This document shows, one piece after another, positions 43,555 to 52,346 of a stretch of DNA of 64,000 nucleotides. The position numbers were made by a program, and so were the translations under genes. The notes under the pieces were generated by a model. That model was not told the origin of the DNA. It saw nothing but the letters and a program-made list of their open reading frames with translations, and searched no databases. Source of the stretch: an uncultured Hyphomonadaceae bacterium (GTDB lineage Bacteria; Pseudomonadota; Alphaproteobacteria; Caulobacterales; Hyphomonadaceae); contig CAJXOF010000002.1 in NCBI GenBank assembly GCA_913057945.1, positions 310,001 to 374,000 on the forward strand, written 5' to 3'. The first letter of the stretch is position 1, and each line of letters begins with the position of its first letter.

Positions 43555-45690
43555 ATGTCGCGGTATACTCTCGTCATGAACGAAATGCCCGCCGCTCGCC
43601 CGTCTGGCCGCGACCTGCTGGTCAGGCAAGAGGCGTCTGAAAACTTCGAGCTTGCCCGTAGTGGGGGGAGCTGGATGGTTGTGGCCGGTTTTGTCGTGGC
43701 GTTTTCCTGGATGTTGGGCGCCGCTGCAATGGCGATCGGCATCTGGGGCGTGGACGGGCTGAAGGAATTGCAGCCTCTGGTCCTGGTCGGGGGGGCCATG
43801 GCGCTGGTCGTGCCAGCCCTGTTGATGATCATGGCTGGCTATATGGGCCGCACGAACCGCCGCTCCGCCGCCTCCAACGCCCTCGTCATGGAAGCCGCAG
43901 TGCGCCTGATGGCCCCTGCGCGCGAAGCCGGCACCGAGGGCATCACCTTTGCCGAACAAATGAAACAGGCCGCCGCCGAAGTGGATCGCGCGATGGCGCA
44001 CGCCCTGTCGGCGATGAAAGCCATGGCTGGCGAGATCGGCGATGAGCGCCTGCGGCTCGAATCGGTTGCGTATGCCAGCGCGGACAATGCCCGTGACCTG
44101 ACCGAACGGCTTGGCCAGGAGCGTCATGCCCTTGAAGGGCTGGCCCGCGACCTGCGCACACACATGCAATCCCTGAACGAAGCCATCCCGCGTCAGGCGC
44201 AGATGATGGTGAAAGCGGCGCGCGATGCGAGTGAGGAAGTCTCCCGCGCCGACGAGGCGCTGGAAAACCGTCTGCAGTCCATGCAGCTGGCCGGCCGGAC
44301 CCTGTCCGAGAAACTGGTGGAGCTGGACGCGCTGGCGCGCGATGCCGCCACACGCACCGAAACGCTGACCTTTGCGGTCACTCGGGTAGAGGAAAAGCTC
44401 GACCAGTCCCGCCGGACCGTGGACGCCGCTGTCAGGGCAGGGGAGATTGCCGCCGCTGCCGCGATGACAACCGGCGACGCGCTGACCGAGGCCGTATCCT
44501 CGGCACTGGATGGGGCGCGTCGCGCCAATCACGAGATCAACACATCGACCCGCGAAGCGGCCGAGAATGCCGCGCGCGCGTTGGCACGTCTCCGCGAAGC
44601 CGGCGACGAAGCCGCTGCCGCGATCCGGTCCGCCGAATATGCGGCCAAGGCCGACACGGTACGGCTGGAGCACAAGGTGCGTCAGGCAAGCTCACTGGCC
44701 GAGGCCGACGACGCCCCGGCCCAGCCGGTTGCGCCGGAACCTGCCCCCCCGCCTCAGCCAACCATCATCCCGGCCGCAGCGGAGCCCGTGCCGGATCGCG
44801 CGGAAACCCTGCATGCCGAGCCTGAGCTGGACGAGGACGAACCGTTCGAGCCGACCCCCGTGCGCAATGGCAACGGGCATAGCAATGGTTATCATCTGAG
44901 CGACCGCAACGGTCACACGCCGGAACCGCCTGCCGCGCCCAAGCCGAAGGCCCAGCCGCGCGCGAGCATGGAAGATGAATTGTTCGATGCGGCCGCTGAC
45001 GCACTGGCGAGTGCCGCGCTGACCGACGAACCGGATGCGCCGTCAGAGGATGACACATGGGATCTGAGCCGCGCGCTGGAACAGAAGGTGTCAGAGCCTG
45101 AACCGCAGCAATTGCGCCGCCGTCACGATGATACGCCGACCGAAGACCCGCTGCCGGACGACACACCGCGCCGTCGCGCGACGGATCTTGCCCCGGACAC
45201 ATCCGATATCCTTGAGCCGGACCCACTCCCGGAAGCGCCGGATGAGCCGATGCCGCTTGTGCCTGTCCGTCCGTCTTCCCCACCTTCCTCGGGCGCGGAA
45301 ATGGGCTGGCGCGACATCATTTCGGACATGAGCCGCGAAGACAAACCCCTCCGCGACCGCGAGGATGTGGCCGAGGAACTGATCGAGCGGTTGCAGACAT
45401 CCGGCATTGTCCTGCCGGAAGCGATCCGCCCGAAAGCGAAGCGCAAGATCGCCGAGGCCGCCCGTCGCGGCGACAAGGAGCGCAAATCCGCGATCCTGTC
45501 CCAGGCCGGACGACAGGTGGACCGGGTCACGCAGCGCTTGCGCAATGACCGGGACTTGATGGACCTTGCACGGGACTTCCTCGACATGGAGTCTGAGGAT
45601 GCGCTGCACGCGCTGGAGCAGACCCAGAAGACCGGTCGCAATGCCAGCGCCCGGCTTGCGGCCTACCTCCTGCTCGACGCGGCGCTCTGA
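43555..45690 (+). CDS. Two-helix membrane protein with long coiled coil, TipN-like
   Basis: The 711-residue protein begins with two membrane helices (about residues 40-63 and 78-98: WMVVAGFVVAFSWMLGAAAM, PLVLVGGAMALVVPALLMIM). A long Ala/Glu-rich coiled-coil stretch (about 110-385) follows. A Pro/Glu/Asp-rich disordered region (390-560) and a compact helical C-terminal domain (about 590-711, RDIISDMSREDKPLRDREDV, AEELIERLQTSGIVLP) complete it. This layout matches Caulobacter TipN, a polarity landmark with two N-terminal helices and a large coiled coil. The identity rests on layout, not on proven homology. ATG 43576 is an alternative start. Confidence 0.7.
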   Translation: MSRYTLVMNEMPAARPSGRDLLVRQEASENFELARSGGSWMVVAGFVVAFSWMLGAAAMAIGIWGVDGLKELQPLVLVGGAMALVVPALLMIMAGYMGRTNRRSAASNALVMEAAVRLMAPAREAGTEGITFAEQMKQAAAEVDRAMAHALSAMKAMAGEIGDERLRLESVAYASADNARDLTERLGQERHALEGLARDLRTHMQSLNEAIPRQAQMMVKAARDASEEVSRADEALENRLQSMQLAGRTLSEKLVELDALARDAATRTETLTFAVTRVEEKLDQSRRTVDAAVRAGEIAAAAAMTTGDALTEAVSSALDGARRANHEINTSTREAAENAARALARLREAGDEAAAAIRSAEYAAKADTVRLEHKVRQASSLAEADDAPAQPVAPEPAPPPQPTIIPAAAEPVPDRAETLHAEPELDEDEPFEPTPVRNGNGHSNGYHLSDRNGHTPEPPAAPKPKAQPRASMEDELFDAAADALASAALTDEPDAPSEDDTWDLSRALEQKVSEPEPQQLRRRHDDTPTEDPLPDDTPRRRATDLAPDTSDILEPDPLPEAPDEPMPLVPVRPSSPPSSGAEMGWRDIISDMSREDKPLRDREDVAEELIERLQTSGIVLPEAIRPKAKRKIAEAARRGDKERKSAILSQAGRQVDRVTQRLRNDRDLMDLARDFLDMESEDALHALEQTQKTGRNASARLAAYLLLDAAL

Positions 45691-46584
45691 TCAGCCGCCC
45701 AGCAGGACGATCCCGATCACGCCCGAGGCCACCAGCAGGATGCCCGCAAGCTCGCGGGGGGTGATGCGTTCCCGGAAGACCAGGTGAGAGGCGGCCAGCG
45801 TGAACAGGATTTCGACCTGACCGACGGCCTTTACACTTGCGGCGTCCTTCAGGGTGAATGCCATGACCCATGCCATGGACCCGATAAAGCCAATGACGCC
45901 GACCCAGCCAGCATTATGCCAGGCGCGGAAGAGTTTGCGGACCTGTCCCCGTTCGCGCACGCCCAGCCACGCCAGCAGCACGGCCGACTGAACCAGCGTG
46001 ACGAAGGCGAGCGTGGTGGTCGTGCTCAGCAACAGGCTCGCCTCCCCGAGCGACAGGGATGCCCCCCGAAGCGACACGGACGACACCGCGAAACATGCGC
46101 CGGACAACAGGCCGATCCAGAGCGATCCGTCCGGCGTCCATCTGCCCCCGGCGCCCTTGGGCAGGGATATCAGGATAATGCCAAAGATGCTGGTGAGAAT
46201 GGCCAGCAGGGCCGGCAGGGTCAGGGCGTCACCCAGGAGAACGATGCCGACCAGGGCCGCCTGAATGGGTTCGGTCTTGGTGAAGGCAGTCGCCGCCGCG
46301 AAATTGGCCCGCGAGAACAGATGGATCAGCAGGCCCGTGGCCGCGACCTGGCTTATCCCGCCTACAAGGGCGTAGGCAAAGAAAGCGCCCGGCGGCGCGG
46401 GCAGGGGCTGGCCCCGTCCGAAGGTCAGGGCCACCAGCAGGCCGATCGCCAAGGGCGCCGCATAGACAAAACGCGAGGCGGTCGCGCCCCATGTGCTGAG
46501 CGACGTTTTCAGCTGTTTCTGAAGCGCAGAGCGGACATTCTGGCAGAATGCAGCCGCCAGCGTCATGGGAATCCAGAGATCCAT
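45691..46584 (-). CDS. EamA/DMT family transporter
   Basis: The 297-residue, ten-helix drug/metabolite transporter consists of two EamA repeats. Motifs include TAFTKTEPIQAALVGIVLLG, WIGLLSGACFAVSSVSLRGA and ASVKAVGQVEILFTLAASHL. DMT proteins export amino acids, purines or drugs; the cargo here is unknown. Its stop codon abuts that of the TipN-like gene (TGATCA). It lies 33 bases downstream of leuA on the same strand and may be co-transcribed with it, which would fit amino-acid export, but this is a guess. Confidence 0.9.
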   Translation of the reverse strand: MDLWIPMTLAAAFCQNVRSALQKQLKTSLSTWGATASRFVYAAPLAIGLLVALTFGRGQPLPAPPGAFFAYALVGGISQVAATGLLIHLFSRANFAAATAFTKTEPIQAALVGIVLLGDALTLPALLAILTSIFGIILISLPKGAGGRWTPDGSLWIGLLSGACFAVSSVSLRGASLSLGEASLLLSTTTTLAFVTLVQSAVLLAWLGVRERGQVRKLFRAWHNAGWVGVIGFIGSMAWVMAFTLKDAASVKAVGQVEILFTLAASHLVFRERITPRELAGILLVASGVIGIVLLGG

Positions 46585-46617
46585 GCAGCAATACTCTTTG
46601 AGGGAGGTGGGGCTTGT

Positions 46618-48159
46618 CTAGGCGGCCTGTGACCGCTTCGCCTTGCGCGCTTCCAGCTTGTTCACGGCGTGGAGATACGCTTTCGCGCTCGCCACCAGCG
46701 TGTCCGGATCGGATGACCGGCCGGTCGACATGATGCCCTCGCAGTTGAGACGGACCGACACCGTGGCCTGCGCATCCGTGCCACCGGTGACCGCATGGAC
46801 CTGATACAGTTCCAGCTTGCCTTCATGCGGCACGATTTCGCGGATGGCATTGAAGACGGCATCAACCGGGCCATTGCCGCGGGCGATGGCGTATTTGTCT
46901 TCGCCGTCCACGATCAGGTCAATCTCGGCGGTCTGGGGCGCATCCGTTCCGGCAACGACCCGCAACCGCTTGAACGCGATCCGCTCGCCTTCTGCGGCCA
47001 GCTGGTCGTCGACGAGCGCGATGATGTCGTCATCGAAGACATGCTTCTTGCGGTCTGCGAGGGCCTTGAAGCGCTTGAACGCATCGTTCAGCGGATCGCC
47101 TTCCATCGTGTAGCCGAGCGCTTCCAGCTTGTCGCGGAAGGCGTGGCGACCGGAATGCTTGCCCATGACCAGTGAGGTCTTGGCGACGCCGACATCTTCG
47201 GGCCGCATGATTTCATATGTCTCGGCATTCTTCAGCATGCCATCCTGGTGGATGCCGCTTTCATGCGCGAAGGCGTTCTTGCCGACGATGGCCTTGTTGT
47301 ACTGGACCGGGAAGCCGGTGATGCGGCTGACCATGGCCGAGGCGCGAGAGAGGTAAGCCGGCTTGATATTGGTCTCGAAGGGCAGCGTGTCGCTGCGCAC
47401 CTTCATCGCCATGACGATCTCTTCCAGCGCGGCATTGCCGGCGCGTTCGCCGAGACCGTTGATGGCGCATTCCACCTGACGCGCCCCATTGGCGACGGCG
47501 TTGATGGAGTTCGCGACAGCGAGCCCAAGGTCATTGTGGCAGTGCGCCGACCAGATGACCTTGTCGGAGTTCGGGATTGTCTCGATCACACGGCGGAACA
47601 GGGCACCATACTCGTCGGGATGCGAATAGCCGACTGTGTCGGGCAGATTGATCGTGGTCGCGCCGCTGGCAATGGCCAGGTCGATACATTTGCATAGGAA
47701 GTCGAAATCGGTGCGGGTAGCGTCTTCGGCGCTCCATTCGACATCGTCGGTATGGTTGCGCGCCTGCGCGACCGAGCGACCGACCGCTTCGAGCACGGCG
47801 TTCGGGCCCATTTTCAGCTTGTGCTTCATGTGGACCGGGCTGGTCGAGATGAAGGTGTGGATGCGCGGACGGGCCGCTTTCTTCACCGCTTCAGCGCAGC
47901 GGTCGATATCGTTCGGCGTCGAGCGGGCGAGGCCGCAGATGATGGCGGATTTCGATTGTTCGGCGATGGCGCTGACGGCGGCGAAATCGCCTTCGGACGC
48001 GGCCGGGAAGCCCGCTTCGATGACATCGACGCCCATGGTCTCCATCAACTCGGCGAGTTCGAGCTTTTCATTATGGGTCATGGAGGCGCCAGGCGATTGC
48101 TCGCCGTCGCGCAAGGTCGTGTCAAAAATACGGATATGAGGATTGGATGAGGTGGACAT
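46618..48159 (-). CDS. leuA: 2-isopropylmalate synthase
   Basis: LeuA condenses acetyl-CoA with 2-oxoisovalerate, the first committed step of leucine synthesis. The 513-residue enzyme has the family start RIFDTTLRDGEQSPGASMTH, the metal-binding IWSAHCHNDLGLAVANSINA, and the C-terminal LeuA dimer regulatory domain (from about residue 390, KLELYQVHAVTGGTDAQATV) that senses leucine. Upstream (48187-48297) lies a leucine-rich leader peptide and terminator-like stem. No other leu gene is in the window. Confidence 0.98.
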   Translation of the reverse strand: MSTSSNPHIRIFDTTLRDGEQSPGASMTHNEKLELAELMETMGVDVIEAGFPAASEGDFAAVSAIAEQSKSAIICGLARSTPNDIDRCAEAVKKAARPRIHTFISTSPVHMKHKLKMGPNAVLEAVGRSVAQARNHTDDVEWSAEDATRTDFDFLCKCIDLAIASGATTINLPDTVGYSHPDEYGALFRRVIETIPNSDKVIWSAHCHNDLGLAVANSINAVANGARQVECAINGLGERAGNAALEEIVMAMKVRSDTLPFETNIKPAYLSRASAMVSRITGFPVQYNKAIVGKNAFAHESGIHQDGMLKNAETYEIMRPEDVGVAKTSLVMGKHSGRHAFRDKLEALGYTMEGDPLNDAFKRFKALADRKKHVFDDDIIALVDDQLAAEGERIAFKRLRVVAGTDAPQTAEIDLIVDGEDKYAIARGNGPVDAVFNAIREIVPHEGKLELYQVHAVTGGTDAQATVSVRLNCEGIMSTGRSSDPDTLVASAKAYLHAVNKLEARKAKRSQAA

Positions 48160-48186
48160 TTTGGAGCTACCGGGTCTGGGGATGGG

Positions 48187-48250
48187 AAAAAAGGCTGATG
48201 TTGACCCCTGACCGCGCGGCTGCCCTGGCTGACCCTAGGCAGACATCACC
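48187..48250 (-). terminator. Attenuator terminator of leuA
   Basis: On the minus strand GGTGATGT (48250-48243) can pair with ACATCA-G-CC (48201-48193, one bulge), followed by six T residues (48192-48187). The GGT of the 5' arm is also part of the hairpin ACCGGCC/GGCCGGT (48264-48258 with 48254-48248) inside the leader codons, so the two structures exclude each other at the base. Confidence 0.55.
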
Positions 48251-48297
48251 GGCCAGGGGCCGGTAAGCAGTAGTTGAAGAGGCAATTTATTCCACAT
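48235..48297 (-). CDS. leuL: Leucine leader peptide (attenuator)
   Basis: A 20-codon ORF, MWNKLPLQLLLTGPWPVMSA, lies 75 bases before leuA on the same strand. Five of its first eleven residues are leucine, coded TTG, CTT, CTA, CTG and CTT, a set that would stall ribosomes when charged leucyl-tRNAs are scarce. It ends in TAG just before the attenuator region. The ATG has no Shine-Dalgarno sequence and lies 1-2 bases downstream of the predicted transcription start, so it may be translated as a leaderless mRNA. Confidence 0.75.
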   Translation of the reverse strand: MWNKLPLQLLLTGPWPVMSA

Positions 48298-48304
48298 GGG
48301 GTGT

Positions 48305-48333
48305 TACATCGGCCTAAGGTGCGGTGCTGTCAA
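48305..48333 (-). promoter_or_regulatory. leuA promoter inside the VTT gene 3' end
   Basis: On the minus strand a perfect TTGACA (48333-48328), 17-base spacer, then GATGTA (48310-48305) resembles a sigma-70 promoter. The -35 lies inside the last codons of the VTT gene. The start would be near 48298-48299, right before the leader ATG. Confidence 0.6.
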
Positions 48334-49057
48334 CCTTGTTTTGAGGGATCAGGGCAACAGATTGCCCGGCTTTCCGCATTCTGGCTCGGGCATAGGCGGC
48401 CAGGGCCACATAGACGCCGATGGCGGCGGCGGCCGCTGCGATCGCGACACCTGGATTCCCCTTGAGAGCGGCAAACAGGCTTTGTCCGGCAAACGCGATC
48501 AGGGCGATCTTGGGGATAATGCCGACGCCCATGCCCGCCCAATACTGCAGGAATTTCGCATGGCTGACCCCGAACGCCATGTTGACGAGCAGGGCAGGGC
48601 CCGCGGGCACATTCCGGACAATCGCGCTGGTCATCATGGCATTCCTGCCCACAAAGCCCGACAGTTTGTTGGCGGTTTCCCCGGCATAGCGCCGGAAGGT
48701 CTTCTCCCCGGCCAGACGCCCGGCATAGAAAGTGGCGGCGCCGGCCACCATGTTGGCAATCCAGCCAAGGATTGCGCCAAGCCACGGGCCGAACATGGCA
48801 ATCGCGATGGCCAGCAGCGCGAATTGCGGAATGCCGACAAAGGCACCGACCACGAATAGCAGGATCAGGGCCGGCAAGGCCCACGGGCTGGACGCAATGT
48901 CCTGCATGATGTCCTGCAAGGCGGCGACGTCCATCAGATTGGTCGTCTTTCCGATGATGAACAGGACGAGGATCACGGCCAGCGCGGTGGCGCCAATGAT
49001 GGCACCGGTGCGCGCATTGGCATCCAGGATTCTTTTGGGGGCGGGACGAGTATCCAT
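48314..49057 (-). CDS. VTT domain (TVP38/TMEM64, DedA-like) membrane protein
   Basis: The 247-residue, multi-helix protein has the VTT core: VVGAFVGIPQFALLAIAIAM, MFGPWLGAILGWIANMVAGA, a soluble loop with YAGRLAGEKTFRRYAGETAN, IVRNVPAGPALLVNMAFGVS and GVGIIPKIALIAFAGQSLF. Members are lipid scramblases or flippases. The C terminus is basic (RARMRKAGQSVALIPQNK). It lies upstream of the leuA leader on the same strand; the leuA promoter overlaps its end. Divergent from bioB. Confidence 0.92.
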   Translation of the reverse strand: MDTRPAPKRILDANARTGAIIGATALAVILVLFIIGKTTNLMDVAALQDIMQDIASSPWALPALILLFVVGAFVGIPQFALLAIAIAMFGPWLGAILGWIANMVAGAATFYAGRLAGEKTFRRYAGETANKLSGFVGRNAMMTSAIVRNVPAGPALLVNMAFGVSHAKFLQYWAGMGVGIIPKIALIAFAGQSLFAALKGNPGVAIAAAAAAIGVYVALAAYARARMRKAGQSVALIPQNKVDSTAP

Positions 49058-49193
49058 GAAGGCGCTTTCAAGGTCAGGGGGATTTACGTCAATCCGCCGC
49101 GTGCGGCAAAGTTAATTTCAGCAGGAGTTGATCGACCCGTACCGGCCAGATACGTAGTCTGCCGATCGATTGTAACCCTCAAGGATCCTCCGA

Positions 49194-50195
49194 ATGACAG
49201 ACCTTTCCCCTCGCCATGACTGGACCCGGGACGAAATCGCCACGCTCTACGCCTTGCCGCTCGACACGCTGATGGCGCAGGCACTCACGGTGAAACAGGC
49301 AAACTGGCCGGATGGGAAAGTTCAGAAATCGCAATTGCTGTCGATCAAGACAGGCGGCTGCGCCGAAGATTGCGGCTATTGCAGCCAGTCGGCGCATTTC
49401 GATACCGGGCTCGACGCCTCGAAGCTGATGCCGCTGGACGAGGTGGTGACTGCGGCCCGGCGGGCCAAGGAAAATGGGGCGGACCGGTTCTGCATGGGCG
49501 CGGCCTGGCGCAGCCTGAAGGATCGCGACGTGCCGAAAGTGGCCGCCATGATCGAGGCCGTGAAAGCCGAAGGCCTGGAGACCTGTGTGACACTGGGCAT
49601 GCTGGATGAGGGACAGGCCGAAGCGCTGAAATCGGCTGGGCTCGATTACTACAATCACAATCTCGATACCTCGCCGGAATATTACGGTAAGGTCGTCTCG
49701 ACCCGCACCTATGACGACCGGCTGGAAACCCTCGGTCGTGCGCGGACAGCGGGCCTGAAGCTCTGCTGTGGTGGCATCCTGGGCATGGGCGAGAGCCGGG
49801 ATGACCGGATCGGCCTGATCCATGAACTGGCCAAGCTGAGGCCTCACCCGGAAAGCGTGCCGGTCAACATGCTGGTGCCGATTGAAGGCACGCCGCTGGG
49901 CCACAGCCCGGCTATTTCCGTCATCGAAATGGCGCGTGCCATCGCTGTCTGCCGCATCGTGTTTCCGCAAAGCTGGGTGCGCCTGTCGGCCGGGCGCGAA
50001 GGCATGACGGAAGAGGGACAGGCGCTTTGCCTGCTGGCTGGTGCGAACTCGATCTTTGTCGGCGACCGCCTGCTGACCACAGACAATCCGGAAATCGACG
50101 AGGATGATGCGCTGATGGGCCAGATGGGATTGGAGGCCGCCAGCCGGGAAGAGATGGAAGCCCCGGCGCGGCGCACCACGCTGATCGGTAGCTGA
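49194..50195 (+). CDS. bioB: Biotin synthase
   Basis: BioB is a radical-SAM enzyme that inserts sulfur into dethiobiotin. The 333-residue protein has the radical-SAM cluster cysteines C56, C60 and C63 ([14 protein letters not shown]), the SAM/dethiobiotin region [30 protein letters not shown] and [13 protein letters not shown]. The second Fe-S ligand set includes Arg near LSAGREGM and the Cys residues of CCGGI. No other bio genes are in the window. It ends 13 bases before the convergent SDR gene. Confidence 0.98.
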   Translation: MTDLSPRHDWTRDEIATLYALPLDTLMAQALTVKQANWPDGKVQKSQLLSIKTGGCAEDCGYCSQSAHFDTGLDASKLMPLDEVVTAARRAKENGADRFCMGAAWRSLKDRDVPKVAAMIEAVKAEGLETCVTLGMLDEGQAEALKSAGLDYYNHNLDTSPEYYGKVVSTRTYDDRLETLGRARTAGLKLCCGGILGMGESRDDRIGLIHELAKLRPHPESVPVNMLVPIEGTPLGHSPAISVIEMARAIAVCRIVFPQSWVRLSAGREGMTEEGQALCLLAGANSIFVGDRLLTTDNPEIDEDDALMGQMGLEAASREEMEAPARRTTLIGS

Positions 50196-50208
50196 TCCGC
50201 GCGTCCAC

Positions 50209-50982
50209 CTACCGGGTCTGGCCGCCATCCACGGGCACAATCGCGCCGGTGATGAAGCTCGCGACCGGACTGAGCAGGAAGGCGGCGGCCGTGCCGATCT
50301 CTTCGGGTTTGCCGAACCGCTGAAGGGGCACTTCGCGCTGGATCCAACGTTTCCACGCGTCCCCGCGCTCGCCGTTGATGCGGTCTTCCCAATCTCCGCC
50401 GGGGAAGAGGATATTGCCGGGGGCAATCGCGTTGATGCGAATGTTGTTGCGGCCCGAAATATGGGCAAGTTCCTTGGTGAGGTGATTCATGGCGGCTTTC
50501 GACGTGCCATAGGTCAGCGGCGAGCCAAGGCCGGTCAGGCCGGCAATGGACGAGATCATCAGGATTGCCCCTTCGCCACGCGGGTCCATGCGGCGCAGCG
50601 CCGAGCGCGCGAGGAAGAACGCGGAATCGAGATTTTGCGAGATGCCGGCATCCCAGGTTGCGTCATCCACTTCATAGCCGGGGGGGCAGGGGTGGAGGCC
50701 GACATTGGCGACCGCGCCCCAAAGCTCGCCGAGTTCGTTCTCGATCGTGTCGATCATGGTGTCGACGGTCCGGGAGTTGCGCAGATCGCCCGCGCGGGCC
50801 CAGACATTGTCGTCTCCGAACTTTGCCGCGAGGCGGGCGCGTTGCGCTTCCAGCGTCTCCTCACCGCGCGCCGCCAGCGCGACCTTTGCGCCTTCGGCAA
50901 GGCAGGTTTCGGCGATGCTGAGGCCGATGCCCCGACTGGCGCCGGCAACGAAGATGGTTTTTCCCTTGAGTCCCAGATCCAT
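50209..50982 (-). CDS. SDR family oxidoreductase
   Basis: The 257-residue short-chain dehydrogenase starts at ATG 50982 (MDLGLKGKTIFVAGASRGIG). Catalytic Ser and Tyr-Lys appear in MISSIAGLTGLGSPLTYGTS with K in SKAAM; the ending PVASFITGAIVPVDGGQTR is typical of fabG-like enzymes. NAD(P)+ preference and substrate are not clear. The region before the ATG shows an ordinary purine-rich ribosome-binding site (AGGGGAGACAC). Confidence 0.9.
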   Translation of the reverse strand: MDLGLKGKTIFVAGASRGIGLSIAETCLAEGAKVALAARGEETLEAQRARLAAKFGDDNVWARAGDLRNSRTVDTMIDTIENELGELWGAVANVGLHPCPPGYEVDDATWDAGISQNLDSAFFLARSALRRMDPRGEGAILMISSIAGLTGLGSPLTYGTSKAAMNHLTKELAHISGRNNIRINAIAPGNILFPGGDWEDRINGERGDAWKRWIQREVPLQRFGKPEEIGTAAAFLLSPVASFITGAIVPVDGGQTR

Positions 50983-51087
50983 GTGCGTGTCTCCCCTTGT
51001 GTTGTGAAGGCAGCGTAGACGCCTCATCGGCAAAGGAAATCCCCGCCCTCAGGGAAGGCGGGGAACAATGACGGGCAAAAGGCGGGA

Positions 51088-51678
51088 TCAGGCAGCCTTG
51101 CGATAGCGTTCATTCACGCTTTCATCGAGACGGGGAGTCCGGGCGGTGACAGCTTTCACCATGCGTTCAAGCGCCGGGAAGAAGCGGACCCGCTCGAGGA
51201 CCGGATTTGTGTAATTGGTAATGACGCAATAATGGGTGTCCTTGCCCATGCGGTGGTGGGCGGCATGGTGCTGGAAGGACTGGGCGACCCCGGTCTTCTG
51301 CAGGGCGGTGATCAGTTTGCCATTCTCCTTCGGGCTGCGATGTGCGGCGCGGTGGAACTCATTGGCAAAGATACCGAACAGGACGGCTGAGCCGGTGAAC
51401 AGGTTCAGCGTGCCCGTGGCCCAGAAGCCGGCGAGGAACAAGGCGCCAAGCACGAAGACTTCCTTGTTGCGCGACAGGAATGAGCCGACGAGAAACGCCC
51501 GCGGCTTGAAATGGTGTTCCTGGTTGGCGCGGATCGTATGGCCCAGCACCGGCCATTTCGGATTTCCGTACCGGTCTTCGAACCAGTGGATAAGGCCGGA
51601 AATGAAATCGGCCAGGAACAAGCCCCCGAAAATGGACGCGGCGGACTTAAGGGCAGTAGCGACAATCGTGACCGGCAT
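51088..51678 (-). CDS. CarF/PEDS1 (TMEM189, Kua) family lipid desaturase
   Basis: The 196-residue integral membrane protein starts at ATG 51678 behind AAGGAG. It carries the diiron-type His motifs of the lipid desaturase domain (PF10520): DFISGLIHWFEDRYG, IRANQEHHFKPRAFL, NEFHRAAHRSP and FQHHAAHHRMGKDTHYCVIT. CarF in myxobacteria and human PEDS1 introduce the vinyl-ether bond of plasmalogens. Ether-lipid desaturation here is inferred from the family. Two inverted repeats lie upstream, and no other ether-lipid gene is in the window. Confidence 0.88.
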   Translation of the reverse strand: MPVTIVATALKSAASIFGGLFLADFISGLIHWFEDRYGNPKWPVLGHTIRANQEHHFKPRAFLVGSFLSRNKEVFVLGALFLAGFWATGTLNLFTGSAVLFGIFANEFHRAAHRSPKENGKLITALQKTGVAQSFQHHAAHHRMGKDTHYCVITNYTNPVLERVRFFPALERMVKAVTARTPRLDESVNERYRKAA

Positions 51679-51708
51679 GGGGTCATCTCCTTCTTGCTGT
51701 CGAACACT

Positions 51709-51785
51709 CTCACAAATTAGTGTGTGAGCGTTTGCTTGCAAAAGAAGGCGAGAATGTGGCGAGTGAGAAAATAATCACTTATTTT
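51709..51785. promoter_or_regulatory. Two inverted repeats upstream of the carF-like gene
   Basis: CTCACA (51709-51714) and TGTGAG (51723-51728) flank eight bases. Farther upstream AAAATAA (51768-51774) and TTATTTT (51779-51785) form a perfect 7-bp repeat around TCAC. They lie 31 and 90 bases from the start codon in the space behind ybaN, and could be operators or promoter parts for a stress-responsive gene. Confidence 0.4.
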
Positions 51786-51815
51786 GTTGGGATGGCACGT
51801 CGTAACGGGAAGGGA

Positions 51816-52178
51816 CTATTCGTCTCGCAGGGGCTTCCGGGTCATCACAAAGACCGCCCCGATTGCGATCAGGCCCAAGCCTGCCCCCAGCACCCAGGGC
51901 TTGCGGTAGGCAAACGCAATGACGATGAGCGCGGCAATGCCCATGCCGGATAGAGCGGCGATCTTGGCCTGGCGCGCCATGGCGCCGGTTTCGAGAAACG
52001 TCTTGATGGCGGGGCCCGCGCCGGGCTGGCGATAGATCCAGTCGGCCCAGCTGGGATTGGATTTGGCAAATGCGAGAGCGGCGACAATCCAGAATATCGT
52101 GGTCGGCCAGATCGGAACGGCCAGCCCGATCGCGCCCAGCACGAAGGCCACACTCCCGACTGCGCGCCATATCCACAT
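51816..52178 (-). CDS. YbaN (DUF454) family inner-membrane protein
   Basis: The ATG at 52178 gives a 120-residue protein with the DUF454 pattern: an N-terminal helix, AIGLAVPIWPTTIFWIVAAL (the PxxPTT-type motif), then FAKSNPSWADWIYRQPGAGP and two more helices. The function of the family is not settled; some members sit near heme or iron genes. It lies upstream of the carF-like gene on the same strand, 137 bases away, and is divergent from the A2M gene. Confidence 0.85.
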   Translation of the reverse strand: MWIWRAVGSVAFVLGAIGLAVPIWPTTIFWIVAALAFAKSNPSWADWIYRQPGAGPAIKTFLETGAMARQAKIAALSGMGIAALIVIAFAYRKPWVLGAGLGLIAIGAVFVMTRKPLRDE

Positions 52179-52346
52179 GACAAATCCATTCCCCGCCCAA
52201 TGGCCGCTGGCAACCCCCAAAGCAGCACAGGCCACCCGAATGCGGCTGTAATTTGTAGAAATTTCTTTGATTTGACCCATTCGCGCCCTGTTCGCGCCGC
52301 CACGAAGATGTGTAAGAGTTGCAGGAAAGCTCAAAGGAGAGGGTTC

